NCBI RefSeq assembly: GCF_018334155.1
Contig: NZ_JAGXTP010000001.1
Span: 2,356,001-2,420,000, forward strand
DNA from: Devosia litorisediminis
GTDB lineage: Bacteria; Pseudomonadota; Alphaproteobacteria; Rhizobiales; Devosiaceae
DNA: 64,000 nucleotides
Direction of reading: 5' to 3'
Positions within the stretch are counted from its first letter, which is position 1; each line of letters opens with the position of its first letter. Under the pieces are notes generated by a model. It was not told the origin of the DNA. It saw only the letters and a program-made list of their open reading frames with translations, and ran no database searches. Below are positions 55,411-64,000 of the stretch, piece by piece. The translations under genes were made by a program, and so were the position numbers.

Positions 55411-55971
55411 CTAGTTGAACTTGACGGAAGGGACGGCCCGGTCGGCTTCGTTCTCGAGCTCGAAATATTCGGCCTTCTGGAAGCCGAAATTGTTGGCGAC
55501 CAGATTGGAGGGGAAGCTCTCGACCATCACATTGAGATTGCGGGTGGCGCCATTGTAGTAGCGGCGCGACATCTGGATTTCGTCCTCGACACCCTGCAAG
55601 GCCGACTGGAACTCAAGAAATGTCGTGTTGGCCTTGAGGTCGGGATAGGATTCCGCGATGGCGAGCAGGCGCCCCAGAGCCGATGAGAGCTGACCTTCAG
55701 CTGCGGCGCGCTGTTCGGGCGAGCCATTGGCGGCGCCGGTGGCAGCCGCACGAGCATTGGTAACCGCTTCGAGCGTCTCGCGCTCATGGCTCATATAGCC
55801 CTTCACCGTCTCCATCAGGTTGGGGATGAGATCGGTGCGGCGCTTGAGCTGGACATCAATGCCCGACCAGCCTTCTTCGACCATCTGCCGGTTCTTGACG
55901 AGGCCATTATAGATGCTGACAGCATAAATGGCGGCAACAACCACCAGACCCAGAATGATCCAACCGATCAT
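55411..55971 (-). CDS. LemA-family protein
   Basis: A 186-residue protein with one N-terminal membrane helix (IILGLVVVAAIYAVSIYN) and a four-helix body: LVKNRQMVEEGWSGIDVQLKRRTDLIPNLMETVKGY, SALGRLLAIAESYPDLKAN and MSRRYYNGATRNLNV. Function unproven. Precedes the DUF2207 gene by five bases. Confidence 0.94.
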   Translation of the reverse strand: MIGWIILGLVVVAAIYAVSIYNGLVKNRQMVEEGWSGIDVQLKRRTDLIPNLMETVKGYMSHERETLEAVTNARAAATGAANGSPEQRAAAEGQLSSALGRLLAIAESYPDLKANTTFLEFQSALQGVEDEIQMSRRYYNGATRNLNVMVESFPSNLVANNFGFQKAEYFELENEADRAVPSVKFN

Positions 55972-56049
55972 GGTGCAGGCTCCCTCAAGCGCTTTTCACA
56001 TGCTGCGGACACTGGCATTGCCCCGCGATCAGCGCAATGGCTGACGCGC

Positions 56050-56973
56050 CTATTCCGCGCCGCCACCATCGGTTTGCAGCCAGGCCTCGCCGCAGCTCTT
56101 GGACAGCTCTCGAATGCGCAGGATGTAGCTCTGGCGCTCGGTCACCGAGATTACGCCACGGGCATCGAGCATATTGAAGTTATGCGCGGCCTTGAGCACT
56201 TGTTCATAGGCGGGAATGGCCATGGTCTGGCGGTTGGCCTCGGCGCCCTTCTTGAGAATGGCCCGGCACTCCTGCTCGGCATCTGCGAAGTGACGGAACA
56301 GCATGTCGGTGTCAGCAGCTTCGAAATTGTACTTGGACTGTTCCTGCTCGTTCTGCAGGAACACGTCGGCATAGGTGACCTTGTCGTCGCCGGTACCGCC
56401 ATTGAAGTTGAGCTCCATGATGGAGTCCACATCCTGCAGATAACAGGCTAGGCGCTCCAGGCCATAGGTCAGTTCGCCCGCAACAGGATTGCACTCAAAG
56501 CCGGCAACCTGCTGGAAATAGGTGAACTGGCTGACTTCCATGCCGTCGCACCAGACTTCCCAGCCCAGACCCCAGGCGCCCAGCGTGGGGTTCTCCCAGT
56601 CGTCCTCGACAAAGCGCAGATCATGCAGTGCAGGGTCCACACCAATCGCATAGAGCGATTTGAGGTAGAGGTCCTGAATATCGGGCGGCGATGGCTTGAG
56701 GATCACCTGAAACTGATAATAGTGCTGCAGCCGGTTGGGGTTTTCGCCGTAGCGGCCATCGGTGGGGCGGCGCGATGGCTGCGCATAGGCAGCCTTCCAG
56801 GGCTTGGGACCCAGCGCGCGCAACACAGTGCCGGTGTGTGAGGTACCGGCGCCCATGGGCATGTCATAGGGCTGCAGAATGACGCAGCCCTGCTCCGCCC
56901 AGAATTGCTGCAGCGTGAGGATCAGACCCTGAAACGAATTCTTTGGGTCCATGAATGATGGGCGGTTGGTCAT
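56050..56973 (-). CDS. glyQ: Glycine--tRNA ligase alpha subunit
   Basis: A 307-residue catalytic subunit that activates glycine. Typical segments are [66 protein letters not shown], and [21 protein letters not shown]. Length is usual. It heads the glyQ-lemA-DUF2207-glyS run. Confidence 0.97.
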   Translation of the reverse strand: MTNRPSFMDPKNSFQGLILTLQQFWAEQGCVILQPYDMPMGAGTSHTGTVLRALGPKPWKAAYAQPSRRPTDGRYGENPNRLQHYYQFQVILKPSPPDIQDLYLKSLYAIGVDPALHDLRFVEDDWENPTLGAWGLGWEVWCDGMEVSQFTYFQQVAGFECNPVAGELTYGLERLACYLQDVDSIMELNFNGGTGDDKVTYADVFLQNEQEQSKYNFEAADTDMLFRHFADAEQECRAILKKGAEANRQTMAIPAYEQVLKAAHNFNMLDARGVISVTERQSYILRIRELSKSCGEAWLQTDGGGAE

Positions 56974-57025
56974 TTGGCAGTCCCTGCTAACTGGGACAAA
57001 CCTCTAGTTTGGCCGTCCCGCAGGG

Positions 57026-57259
57026 TCAACGGCGTTTGTCATCATCATCGGGACGGAAGCGGCCATCCTGATCGCGCTTGAGATCGATAATGCCCGGCTT
57101 TTCGCGCTCGCGCTGGTCGCGTTCGCGGCGCAGGCGACGGGCCTCCTCATCATCAGCCTTGAACTGTCCGGTCCAGTCGCGCCAGATGCGGCGGACACCA
57201 AGATAGATGAAAATGCCGATAGCGGCGAAAATCAGGACACGAAGCAGCATTGCGGTCAT
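57026..57259 (-). CDS. Small single-span membrane protein
   Basis: A 77-residue protein from ATG 57259, four bases after the S49 peptidase stop. One helix (LLRVLIFAAIGIFIYLGVRRIW) precedes a highly charged tail rich in Arg, Glu and Asp. The longer frame from 57346 lies inside the peptidase gene. Family unknown to me; its place in a conserved-looking run before glyQ supports that it is real. Confidence 0.78.
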   Translation of the reverse strand: MTAMLLRVLIFAAIGIFIYLGVRRIWRDWTGQFKADDEEARRLRRERDQREREKPGIIDLKRDQDGRFRPDDDDKRR

Positions 57260-57263
57260 TGTC

Positions 57264-58109
57264 TTAGAGTCCCAGTCGCGCCCAGACGGCACGGTCTTCA
57301 ACGGTGGCAGCGATATCGGCAGTGACGCCCGCAGCTGAAAAACCAAAGCGCGGTAGGCTGAACAGGCCGCGCTGGGGTTCGATCATCTTGATCTGAACTT
57401 TCTTGCCATAGCGGGTGCGCAACGTTTCGTGCAGATCGCCAATGGCGTCGGCCAGGCCCAGATCGACACCGCGCTGACCGGTCCACCATTCACCGGTGAA
57501 CAGGTCCTTGTCCTCGCCCTTGAGCTTGCCGGCCCGACCTGCTTTGACGTGGTCGATGAACACCTGATGGATATCGAGTTCGAACTGCTTGATGCGTTTC
57601 ACATCGGCGGGCTTTTCAGGCATGAACGGGTCAAGCGTGGATTTATTGTTGCCCGCAGTGTGGACGCGACGCTCGATGCCCAGCTTTTCCAATGCGCCAA
57701 CGAAGCCGAAGCCGGCCATGATGACGCCGATCGAGCCGATGATGGAGCTTGGGTCGACGATGATTTCGTCCCCTGCCACGGCGATGAAATAGCCGCCCGA
57801 CGCCGCGGCATCCTCGACAAACACCAGCACGGGCTTGTTGTGCTCATTGGCCAGATCGCGAATACGCTTGGAGATCAGCCGGCTCTGCACCGGCGAGCCG
57901 CCTGGCGAGTTGACGATGATGGCGATCGCGGGTGCTGATTTGACAGCAAAGGCGCGTTTGAGCAGTGGGCCGACATTGGCAATGTTGAGACGCCCCTGAC
58001 GTTGGTCCGCGGAAATAACGCCGTGCAGGCGAACCACAGGAATAACCGTCTTACCCCGACCCGTCAGTCGCTGTAGCCAGGTCCGCGTCGTGGGGGCCGT
58101 GTCGTCCAT
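57264..58109 (-). CDS. S49-family serine peptidase (SppA-like)
   Basis: A 281-residue peptidase of the signal-peptide-peptidase type. The nucleophile Ser is in EDAAASGGYFIAVAGDEI and the strand SSIIGSIGVIMAGFG holds the conserved region after it. IVNSPGGSPVQS precedes it. The short N-terminus has no clear membrane anchor, unlike E. coli SppA. It follows the trmN6-like gene by 51 bases. Confidence 0.92.
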   Translation of the reverse strand: MDDTAPTTRTWLQRLTGRGKTVIPVVRLHGVISADQRQGRLNIANVGPLLKRAFAVKSAPAIAIIVNSPGGSPVQSRLISKRIRDLANEHNKPVLVFVEDAAASGGYFIAVAGDEIIVDPSSIIGSIGVIMAGFGFVGALEKLGIERRVHTAGNNKSTLDPFMPEKPADVKRIKQFELDIHQVFIDHVKAGRAGKLKGEDKDLFTGEWWTGQRGVDLGLADAIGDLHETLRTRYGKKVQIKMIEPQRGLFSLPRFGFSAAGVTADIAATVEDRAVWARLGL

Positions 58110-58160
58110 TGTCGCTCCTTGCGCTGCGTCGTTGCCAGACTTAGGTCGTGCTGGCGCCGA

Positions 58161-58946
58161 TTACCAGTCGAGACGCGCCGTGCCCCGGAAGATTGCATCA
58201 AACGCGGGCTGGAAACCGCGCCCGCTATCGTCATGCAGCGCCCGACTGGCCAGAAGGGTCAATGGCGCCCTGGACCCCTTGATGCCCCGCACCAGCACCC
58301 GGCTGGCGGCAGCGCCAGGCCTGGGGGTCAGCGGCAACACGGTCAGCGCACCAAAACGCCGGTCAAAGGCATTGAGCAGTGGTGTCAGGCTTTCAGCGGG
58401 GTAGATGAAAATGATCTCGCCGCCCCCGGCCGCGCACCCCGCCGCAGTCTTGACCCAGAGGTCAAGCGCTTCGGCACCCATGTGGCGCGCCCCGGCCCGC
58501 CCTGCGTCGCCAGCCAGTGTGCCCGCGCCATCGGCAAAGAACGGCGGGTTGGCGATGACTGTGGCAAAGGCATTGTCCGCCAGCCCGGCGGCCAGCCGCA
58601 CTGCGCCCTTGGCGCTGACATCGACTGCCAGCGTGTTGGCGCGTTCGGCCATGGCATTCTCGGCAATATTGGTTTGCGCCAGTGCCAGCATCTCGGTGTT
58701 TTGATCGGCCAGCACGGCCGTCAGGCTCTGCTGGTGGCTCAAGGCGACCAGCGCCGCCGTGCCCACGCCACAGCCCAGATCGAGCAGGGTTTTGCGCCCG
58801 GCGTCTGTGGCCGCCCCCAGCAACACGCTGTCCAGCCCGGCGCGAAAGCCATGCCTGGGCTGCGACACAGTGAGGCTACCGCCCAAAAAGGCGTCGCGCG
58901 TTACCGTTTGGTGTTTTACAAAGGCAGTAGGCTGGTCTAGGGACAT
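58161..58946 (-). CDS. TrmN6-like SAM-dependent methyltransferase
   Basis: A 261-residue methyltransferase. SAM loop LDLGCGVGTAALVAL and the NPPF motif in VIANPPFFADG mark an N6-adenine or similar amino methyltransferase; the family relates to the tRNA1(Val) A37 N6-methyltransferase. It opens DAFLGGSLTVSQPRHGFRAGLDSVLL, also family-typical. Divergent from the prenyl synthase gene. Confidence 0.88.
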   Translation of the reverse strand: MSLDQPTAFVKHQTVTRDAFLGGSLTVSQPRHGFRAGLDSVLLGAATDAGRKTLLDLGCGVGTAALVALSHQQSLTAVLADQNTEMLALAQTNIAENAMAERANTLAVDVSAKGAVRLAAGLADNAFATVIANPPFFADGAGTLAGDAGRAGARHMGAEALDLWVKTAAGCAAGGGEIIFIYPAESLTPLLNAFDRRFGALTVLPLTPRPGAAASRVLVRGIKGSRAPLTLLASRALHDDSGRGFQPAFDAIFRGTARLDW

Positions 58947-59042
58947 CGCACCCGAAAAGGCCGGTTTTGCGCGACCTTACATGCGCAAAGACCGCAGACT
59001 CAATCAATTTTGCCGATGTCGGCATGTTGGGATGGATACACG

Positions 59043-60056
59043 GTGTCAGTGCTGACGCAAATCAAAGAGGCGCCTGCCGCCACGCCGATCGACCGGTTGC
59101 TCAATGCGACTGCGGACGACATGGCCAAGGTCAATGCGCTGATCCTGAGCCGGGCCGACTCGCATGTCGAGATGGTGCCCGAACTTGCCCGCTATCTCAT
59201 TGAAAGCGGTGGCAAACGCCTGCGCCCCATGTTGACCGTCGCGGCTGCCCAGCTGTTCGCCAATGGCAATGGTTCGGCGATCAATTTCGCCGCCGCCGTG
59301 GAGTTCATGCACAACGCGACCCTGCTGCACGATGATGTGGTGGATGAGAGCGATATGCGGCGCGGCAAACCTGCAGCCCGCATGGTCTGGGGCAATAAAG
59401 CGTCCATTCTGGTGGGCGACTTCCTGCTTGGCCAGGCCTTCATGATGATGGTGGAAACCCGCGACATCGATTCGCTGGGCGTGCTGTCGGCTGCGTCTGC
59501 CGTGATGGCCGAAGGCGAAGTGTTCCAGCTTGCCAAGACGGGCGATCTGACAACCTCGCCCGAAGATTACGCTGCCGTCATTCGCGCCAAGACCGCTGTG
59601 CTGTTCGAAGCCGCCTGCGAAGTGGGCGCCATGGCTGGTGGCGCTGACGAGGCTGGTCGCAAGGCGCTGGCGCAATACGGCCTCGAGCTGGGCAATGCTT
59701 TCCAGCTGGTCGATGACGCTCTCGATTATGGTGGGCAGGCCGGGACGCTGGGCAAGAATACCGGCGATGATCTGCGCGAAGGCAAGATGACCCTGCCGAT
59801 CATTCTGGCATTGGCCGAAGGCACCGAGGTGGAACGCGATACTATCGCCAAGGCGCTGGGCGACCCCGAGGCGACTGTCGAACAGGTGGCCGACGTCGTG
59901 GCGATCCTGACCCGGCTTGAGACCCTGCCCCGTACTCTGGCCAAGGCGCATGAGCATGCCCGGGCGGCCCAACAGGCGCTGGAGGTTCTTCCGGTATCGG
60001 ACATGCGCGCCCTGCTCAGCGATGTGGTCGAGTTCAGCGTCTTGCGCGCTTACTAG
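59043..60056 (+). CDS. Polyprenyl diphosphate synthase (IspB-like)
   Basis: A 337-residue trans-prenyltransferase from GTG 59043; the frame opens at 59010. The two Asp-rich sites are in LLHDDVVDESDMRRGKP and LVDDALDYGG. The KRLRPMLTVAAAQLF segment binds IPP. It makes the long side chain of ubiquinone, probably decaprenyl diphosphate in this group. Converges with ispE with a 4-base overlap. Confidence 0.93.
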   Translation: MSVLTQIKEAPAATPIDRLLNATADDMAKVNALILSRADSHVEMVPELARYLIESGGKRLRPMLTVAAAQLFANGNGSAINFAAAVEFMHNATLLHDDVVDESDMRRGKPAARMVWGNKASILVGDFLLGQAFMMMVETRDIDSLGVLSAASAVMAEGEVFQLAKTGDLTTSPEDYAAVIRAKTAVLFEAACEVGAMAGGADEAGRKALAQYGLELGNAFQLVDDALDYGGQAGTLGKNTGDDLREGKMTLPIILALAEGTEVERDTIAKALGDPEATVEQVADVVAILTRLETLPRTLAKAHEHARAAQQALEVLPVSDMRALLSDVVEFSVLRAY

Positions 60057-60937
60057 GCGCCGGGCACCAGCAGCGGCGCCGCAGCCACCCAATGCTCAGG
60101 ATTTTGTTCACGCATCATCTGGGCGGCTTGATGAGCCTGTCCGCTGGAGCCGAACAAGCCGAACACAGTCGCGCCCGAGCCTGACATGCGGGCCAGCATG
60201 CAACCTTGCGCTGACGCCAGATAATCCACGATCTCGCCAATTACCGGCACCAGCTTGACGGCCGGTGGTTGCAGGTCATTGCGGGTTTCCGCCAGCCAGA
60301 TACCGATCTGTACCGGCCGGGTCAGCGGCGATGGCAAGGCAGGGAGCGGATAATTGTCATGGGCCCGCAGACGCCGGAATACGTCGGCGGTCGCCAAGGG
60401 CACCATAGGATTGACCAGCACGATGTGGAGCGCGGGAAACTGCGGCAGAGGTTCGAGCAGCTCACCCACGCCACGCGCCAGTAGCGGCGCCGAAACCAGA
60501 CAGGCCGGCACATCGGCTCCCAGCCCGGCGGCCAGGTCGGACAGCTCGGGCACAGGAATGGGATGGCTGGATTGCGACACCATCAGCCGCAATGCTGCGG
60601 CGGCATCGGCGGAGCCGCCGCCAATGCCCGCTGCCACCGGCAGGTTCTTGGTCAGGCGCATGGCCAGCCCTGTCGGCACAGCATCTGGCCAGCGCACACG
60701 GAACGCGGCGACTGCCCGGGAAACAAGATTGTTGGGCCCGGCGCCCAGCCCCTTCGCAAAGGGGCCGACAATACTCAGCGAATCCTGATGGTCCGGCACC
60801 GCCTCGAGTTCATCGGCGACGTCGGCGAACACGACAAGGCTCTCAAGATCATGAAAGCCGTCCTCCCGGCGCCGCGTGACATGCAACGCCAGGTTGATCT
60901 TTGCCGGGGCAATCTGGGTGACAGGTTCGAGCACCAA
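60053..60937 (-). CDS. ispE: 4-diphosphocytidyl-2-C-methyl-D-erythritol kinase
   Basis: A 294-residue GHMP kinase of the MEP pathway. Features: APAKINLALHVTRRREDGFHDLESLVVF at the start, the ATP loop NLPVAAGIGGGSADAAAALRL, and the GSGATVFGLF C-terminal motif. It follows the TPR gene by only four bases on the same strand. Confidence 0.96.
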   Translation of the reverse strand: MVLEPVTQIAPAKINLALHVTRRREDGFHDLESLVVFADVADELEAVPDHQDSLSIVGPFAKGLGAGPNNLVSRAVAAFRVRWPDAVPTGLAMRLTKNLPVAAGIGGGSADAAAALRLMVSQSSHPIPVPELSDLAAGLGADVPACLVSAPLLARGVGELLEPLPQFPALHIVLVNPMVPLATADVFRRLRAHDNYPLPALPSPLTRPVQIGIWLAETRNDLQPPAVKLVPVIGEIVDYLASAQGCMLARMSGSGATVFGLFGSSGQAHQAAQMMREQNPEHWVAAAPLLVPGA

Positions 60938-60941
60938 GGCG

Positions 60942-62684
60942 CTATTGCGTCGCGTTCTCGGCCGTCAGCCCGTCCGCTAGCTTCTCGGCCACCCGTTCCT
61001 TGACGTTGCCCACTTCGTCCATCGCAGCAGCCACGTTCCACTGGAAGCGCGCTTCGAGACGGCGCCCGACCTTCCAATAGGCATCGCCCAGGTGATCGTT
61101 CAGCTCGGGGTCGTTGGGTCGCAGCAGTACAGCGCGCTCAAGCGTGCGGACGGCCTCTTCGATGCGACCAAGTTTGTAGAACGCCCAGCCGAGCGAATCG
61201 ACGATGTAGCCATCCTGGGGTTGGGCATCGACGGCCTTTTCGATCATGCCCAGTGCCTCTTCGAGATGCATGTCCTGATCAATCCAGCTATAGCCCAGAT
61301 AGTTCAGCACAGCCGGCTGATCGGGGTTGAGTTCGAGCGCCTTGAGGAAGTCGGCTTCAGCTTTTGGCCACTCCTTGGCCCGCTCATAGGCGATGCCGCG
61401 CACGTAATAAAAGCGCCAATCACTAGGATGATCACCACCGGTGATCTCCAGCGCATGCGAATAGGCAGCGGCGGCTTCGGCATATTGCTCGTCATAGCGG
61501 AGCATGTCGCCATAGACAGATACGGCGTCCAGATCGTGGGGACGGGTCACCACGATGTTGCTCAGGCGCCGCAGGGCTTCCTCGCGATCGCCAAGAGCGT
61601 CGAGGTTCTGGGCAATCCGGACCACCGCTGTGGGTTTCATGGCCGAGGTGACCGGCACGCCATCATAGATGCGATTGGCCGCGTCGTGCTGACCAGCGGT
61701 GTCGAGCAGTTCGCCCAGAGCCAGTGAAATCACGTCTGCATTGGGGTCGAGATAGAGCCCCATGCGCAGGAATACCAGCGAGAGATCGAGGCTGCCATCA
61801 CGCGACAGGGCCACGCCGATGCCGTGGAACATTTCGGCTGCACCAACCTGCACATTGGGGGCGAAGATGCCGGGGCGCTGCCCTGCTTCAATCTGCTCGC
61901 CAACAACGGTGACCACGGGATGGCTCAGCCCTTGGCTCTGGAATTCAGTAATGACGTCCTTGGCTTCATCAAGCTTGCCGGCATTGGCCAGCATGCGCGA
62001 ATAGACCTCGACGATACGGGCCACGTAGGGTTCGGATTCAAACGCCTGACTCGCCAGATCGATGGCAAGGTCTGTCTCGCCAGCCACTTCGGCCATCAGC
62101 GCACGGTGGAAGACCAGAAAATCGTCGAGTCCGGATTCGCCGAGCGTATCCAGCATATCATCGGCTTCGGACTTGCGATTGCCGCCGACCAGCGCCCAGG
62201 CCCGCAAAATGCTGGCCGTGATGCCGGTAAAGCTATCCTGCCCGATGGCGCCCAACTGGCGCTCTGCAGCGTCATAGCGGCGCTCCTTGAGCGCTTCGGT
62301 TGCCACCACGAGCTCGGCGAGTTCATTGGTGGGGTCGAGCTCGAGCAAATGCTTTGCGGTAGAGGCCGCCTGCCCGATCTGCCCATCAGCCGCGAAGGCG
62401 ATAAAGGCGCGCTCAACCAGAACCGGGTTCTGCCAGTCGGCCTGGGCCGCCAGATAGAAATAGCGGGCTGCCTCGTCGGTGCGCAGATCCTGCAGCGCCT
62501 GCTGGCCCGCCATATAGGCGCCGGTGACACTGGCCCGGAACATGGGCATCAAGTCGAAATTGGTGCGTGCATCCGATTGGGCGGTCTGCACGGCCTGTGC
62601 TGAATAGCCGGGCTGGGATGCTGTTGCCGCCAGCAGGATGGCCACCAGGGCCGGGCGCGCGAAGCGGTTCAAAAGCGATGTCAC
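60942..62684 (-). CDS. Tetratricopeptide-repeat protein, secreted
   Basis: A protein of about 580 residues from GTG 62684, with GGGAG upstream; the frame goes on to 62765. A signal peptide (VAILLAATASQPGYSA) precedes many TPR motifs, for example AYSHALEITGGDHPSDWRFYYVRGIAYERAKEWPKAEADFLKALELNPDQPAVLNYLGYS. It probably works in the periplasm or outer-membrane face as an assembly scaffold. It sits between ETF-QO and ispE. Confidence 0.85.
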   Translation of the reverse strand: MTSLLNRFARPALVAILLAATASQPGYSAQAVQTAQSDARTNFDLMPMFRASVTGAYMAGQQALQDLRTDEAARYFYLAAQADWQNPVLVERAFIAFAADGQIGQAASTAKHLLELDPTNELAELVVATEALKERRYDAAERQLGAIGQDSFTGITASILRAWALVGGNRKSEADDMLDTLGESGLDDFLVFHRALMAEVAGETDLAIDLASQAFESEPYVARIVEVYSRMLANAGKLDEAKDVITEFQSQGLSHPVVTVVGEQIEAGQRPGIFAPNVQVGAAEMFHGIGVALSRDGSLDLSLVFLRMGLYLDPNADVISLALGELLDTAGQHDAANRIYDGVPVTSAMKPTAVVRIAQNLDALGDREEALRRLSNIVVTRPHDLDAVSVYGDMLRYDEQYAEAAAAYSHALEITGGDHPSDWRFYYVRGIAYERAKEWPKAEADFLKALELNPDQPAVLNYLGYSWIDQDMHLEEALGMIEKAVDAQPQDGYIVDSLGWAFYKLGRIEEAVRTLERAVLLRPNDPELNDHLGDAYWKVGRRLEARFQWNVAAAMDEVGNVKERVAEKLADGLTAENATQ

Positions 62685-62791
62685 GACGGTGTATTCTCCC
62701 TTGGTCCCTGCGGACCCGTTCTCGCGGCAAAGATTGGCCGTTTTGGGACTGCGCCGCAAGGCCACCCCACAAGCGTGATCAAGGATGGCGA

Positions 62792-64000
62792 CTACATGCC
62801 GCTATAATTGGGCCCGCTGCCCCCCTCGGGCGGGACCCATGTAATGTTCTGCGCCGGATCCTTGATGTCGCAAGTCTTGCAGTGCACGCAATTGGCCGCA
62901 TGGATGCGGAATACTGGTGCCGCGCCTTCCTCAGCCAACTCATAGACGCCCGCTGGGCAGTAAAGCGGTGCAGGCTCACCGTATTTGGGCAGATTGTCCC
63001 GCACGGGCACAGCAGGATCGGCCAGTCTGAGATGGACTGGCTGGTCCTCGTCATGCGCCAGATTGGCCAGATAGACAGAGGAAGCCCGATCGAAGGTCAA
63101 TTTTCCGTCAGGTTTGCCATAGCGCCGCCCGGAAACGGCGGCCTTGGGCTTGAGGCCGGCGGAGTCGGGCTTGTCATGCGACAGCGTGCCCAGCAGTGAG
63201 CGGCCCAAAATCGCGGAGGACCAAAGCTCTACACCGCCCGCCAGCGCGCCCAGCACGGTACCCAGACGGGACCAGAGCGGCTTGACGTTACGCACTCCCT
63301 TGAGTTCGTCGGCAATACCGGTCTGCATGACGCGATCGCTGAGATCGGCGATCACATCGTGCTGGCGCCCGGCGCCAATGGCGCTGGCCACCGCATCAGC
63401 CGCGCCGATACCCGACAGAATGGCGTTGTGGATGGCCTTGAGGCGCGGTGCGTTCATGAACCCCGCAGCGCAGCCAATCAGACCACCGCCGGCGAAGGCC
63501 AGTGTGGGAATGGACTGCCAGCCGCCCGCGGTCACCGCACGGGCGCCATAGCTGATGCGGGTGGCGCCTTCGAGCAGTGGCGCGACCGACTTATGAGTCT
63601 TGAAGCGCTGGAACTCGTCAAATGGTGACAATGTCGGATCGGTATAATCGAGATAGGTCACCTGCCCGACATAGAGCTTGCGATCTTGGGCGTGGTAGAC
63701 AAAGCCCCCGCCGGCGGTTGCGTTGTCGAGCGGGAAGCCGAGATAGTGATCGACGCGACCGGGCTGATGCTTGTCGGCGGCAATCTCCCAGACCTCCTTG
63801 ATGCCCAGACCATATTTCTGGGGATCATTGGCCAGTTGGTAATCGCCAATGATCTGCTTGGCCAGCGAGCCGCGCGCGCCTTCGGCGATCAGGGTATATT
63901 TGGCTTCCAGCGCGATGCCCTCGGCAAAGCCGGGTCTGGGATTGCCCGCTTCGTCACGACCCAGATCACCGGTAATGACACCGCGCACCGGGCCACCGCC
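62792..64000 (-). CDS. Electron transfer flavoprotein-ubiquinone oxidoreductase, C-terminal part
   Basis: The gene runs off the right edge; 402 codons are seen. Typical are TLIAEGARGSLAKQI, FAGGGLIGCAAGFMNAPRLKAIHNAILSG and the C-terminal 4Fe-4S site CVHCKTCDIKDPAQNITWVPPEGGSGP. It passes electrons from ETF to ubiquinone at the inner membrane. Downstream on the same strand are the TPR gene and ispE. Confidence 0.96.
   Translation of the reverse strand, partial: GGGPVRGVITGDLGRDEAGNPRPGFAEGIALEAKYTLIAEGARGSLAKQIIGDYQLANDPQKYGLGIKEVWEIAADKHQPGRVDHYLGFPLDNATAGGGFVYHAQDRKLYVGQVTYLDYTDPTLSPFDEFQRFKTHKSVAPLLEGATRISYGARAVTAGGWQSIPTLAFAGGGLIGCAAGFMNAPRLKAIHNAILSGIGAADAVASAIGAGRQHDVIADLSDRVMQTGIADELKGVRNVKPLWSRLGTVLGALAGGVELWSSAILGRSLLGTLSHDKPDSAGLKPKAAVSGRRYGKPDGKLTFDRASSVYLANLAHDEDQPVHLRLADPAVPVRDNLPKYGEPAPLYCPAGVYELAEEGAAPVFRIHAANCVHCKTCDIKDPAQNITWVPPEGGSGPNYSGM

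Noticed and set aside
1..64000. CRISPR array, complete insertion sequence or prophage
   Set aside because: No regularly spaced repeats, transposase, integrase or phage structural gene was found on either strand.

Overview
The window is a GC-rich stretch of a bacterial chromosome. Gene families and gene order (a trmN6-like methyltransferase, an S49 peptidase, a small membrane protein, glyQ, glyS and a PPDK-like gene; EctABC with a MarR regulator; a SleB-type hydrolase; a TIGR02301-type protein) point to an alphaproteobacterium of the Hyphomicrobiales, most like Devosia or a relative. This is inference from protein content. No rRNA or marker alignment was possible. Almost all of it is dense, ordinary core genome; the only clearly foreign piece is a 1.3 kb insert at a proline tRNA.

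Region by region. 1-2.8 kb: ectoine biosynthesis genes ectA, ectB and the start of ectC on the minus strand, with a divergent MarR regulator and two matching operator-like palindromes between them. 2.9-9.1 kb: a hemerythrin-like protein, a mechanosensitive channel gene interrupted by an in-frame TAG, a lipidated subtilisin-type autotransporter, and a Na/phosphate symporter. 9.2-16.1 kb: one minus-strand operon with a LacI-type regulator, Tat-exported binding protein, two permeases, ATPase, glycerophosphodiesterase-like protein and inositol-monophosphatase-like protein. I read it as an uptake and degradation system for a glycerophosphodiester, possibly glycerophosphoinositol. A cluster of TTGCAC/GTGCAA palindromes lies in its control region. 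16.2-19.0 kb: a MYG1-family protein, tRNA-Gln(TTG), tRNA-Pro(CGG), and an insert bounded by a second copy of the tRNA 3' half. The insert carries one membrane pentapeptide-repeat-like gene and no integrase.

19-36 kb: housekeeping and small-metabolism genes: a spermidine-synthase-like protein, BioY, an MBL hydrolase, a DUF1499 protein, M48 peptidase with a DUF898 membrane protein, PdxH, a J-domain protein, TsaC/Sua5, an HDAC-like deacetylase, XseB, SCO1, TlyA, AroC, a histidine phosphatase, an FAD-linked dehydrogenase, a hemerythrin, an SRAP protein, a Nudix hydrolase and a TIGR02301-type protein. 36-44 kb: a soluble PAS-PAS chemoreceptor, dihydroorotase, YgfZ, an HD hydrolase, SleB and two secreted proteins of unknown role. 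44-58.9 kb: a PPDK-like protein with an eroded ATP-binding half, IspH, a GNAT enzyme, RNase HI, DUF808, a TPR-sulfotransferase, and the run trmN6-like, sppA-like, small membrane protein, glyQ, lemA, DUF2207, glyS. 59-64 kb: a polyprenyl diphosphate synthase, IspE, a TPR protein and the C-terminal part of ETF-ubiquinone oxidoreductase, cut by the window edge.

Palindromic repeats of the GGGGAGG and CCCTCGG types lie in several intergenic gaps. I saw no CRISPR array, rRNA operon, complete insertion sequence or replication origin.
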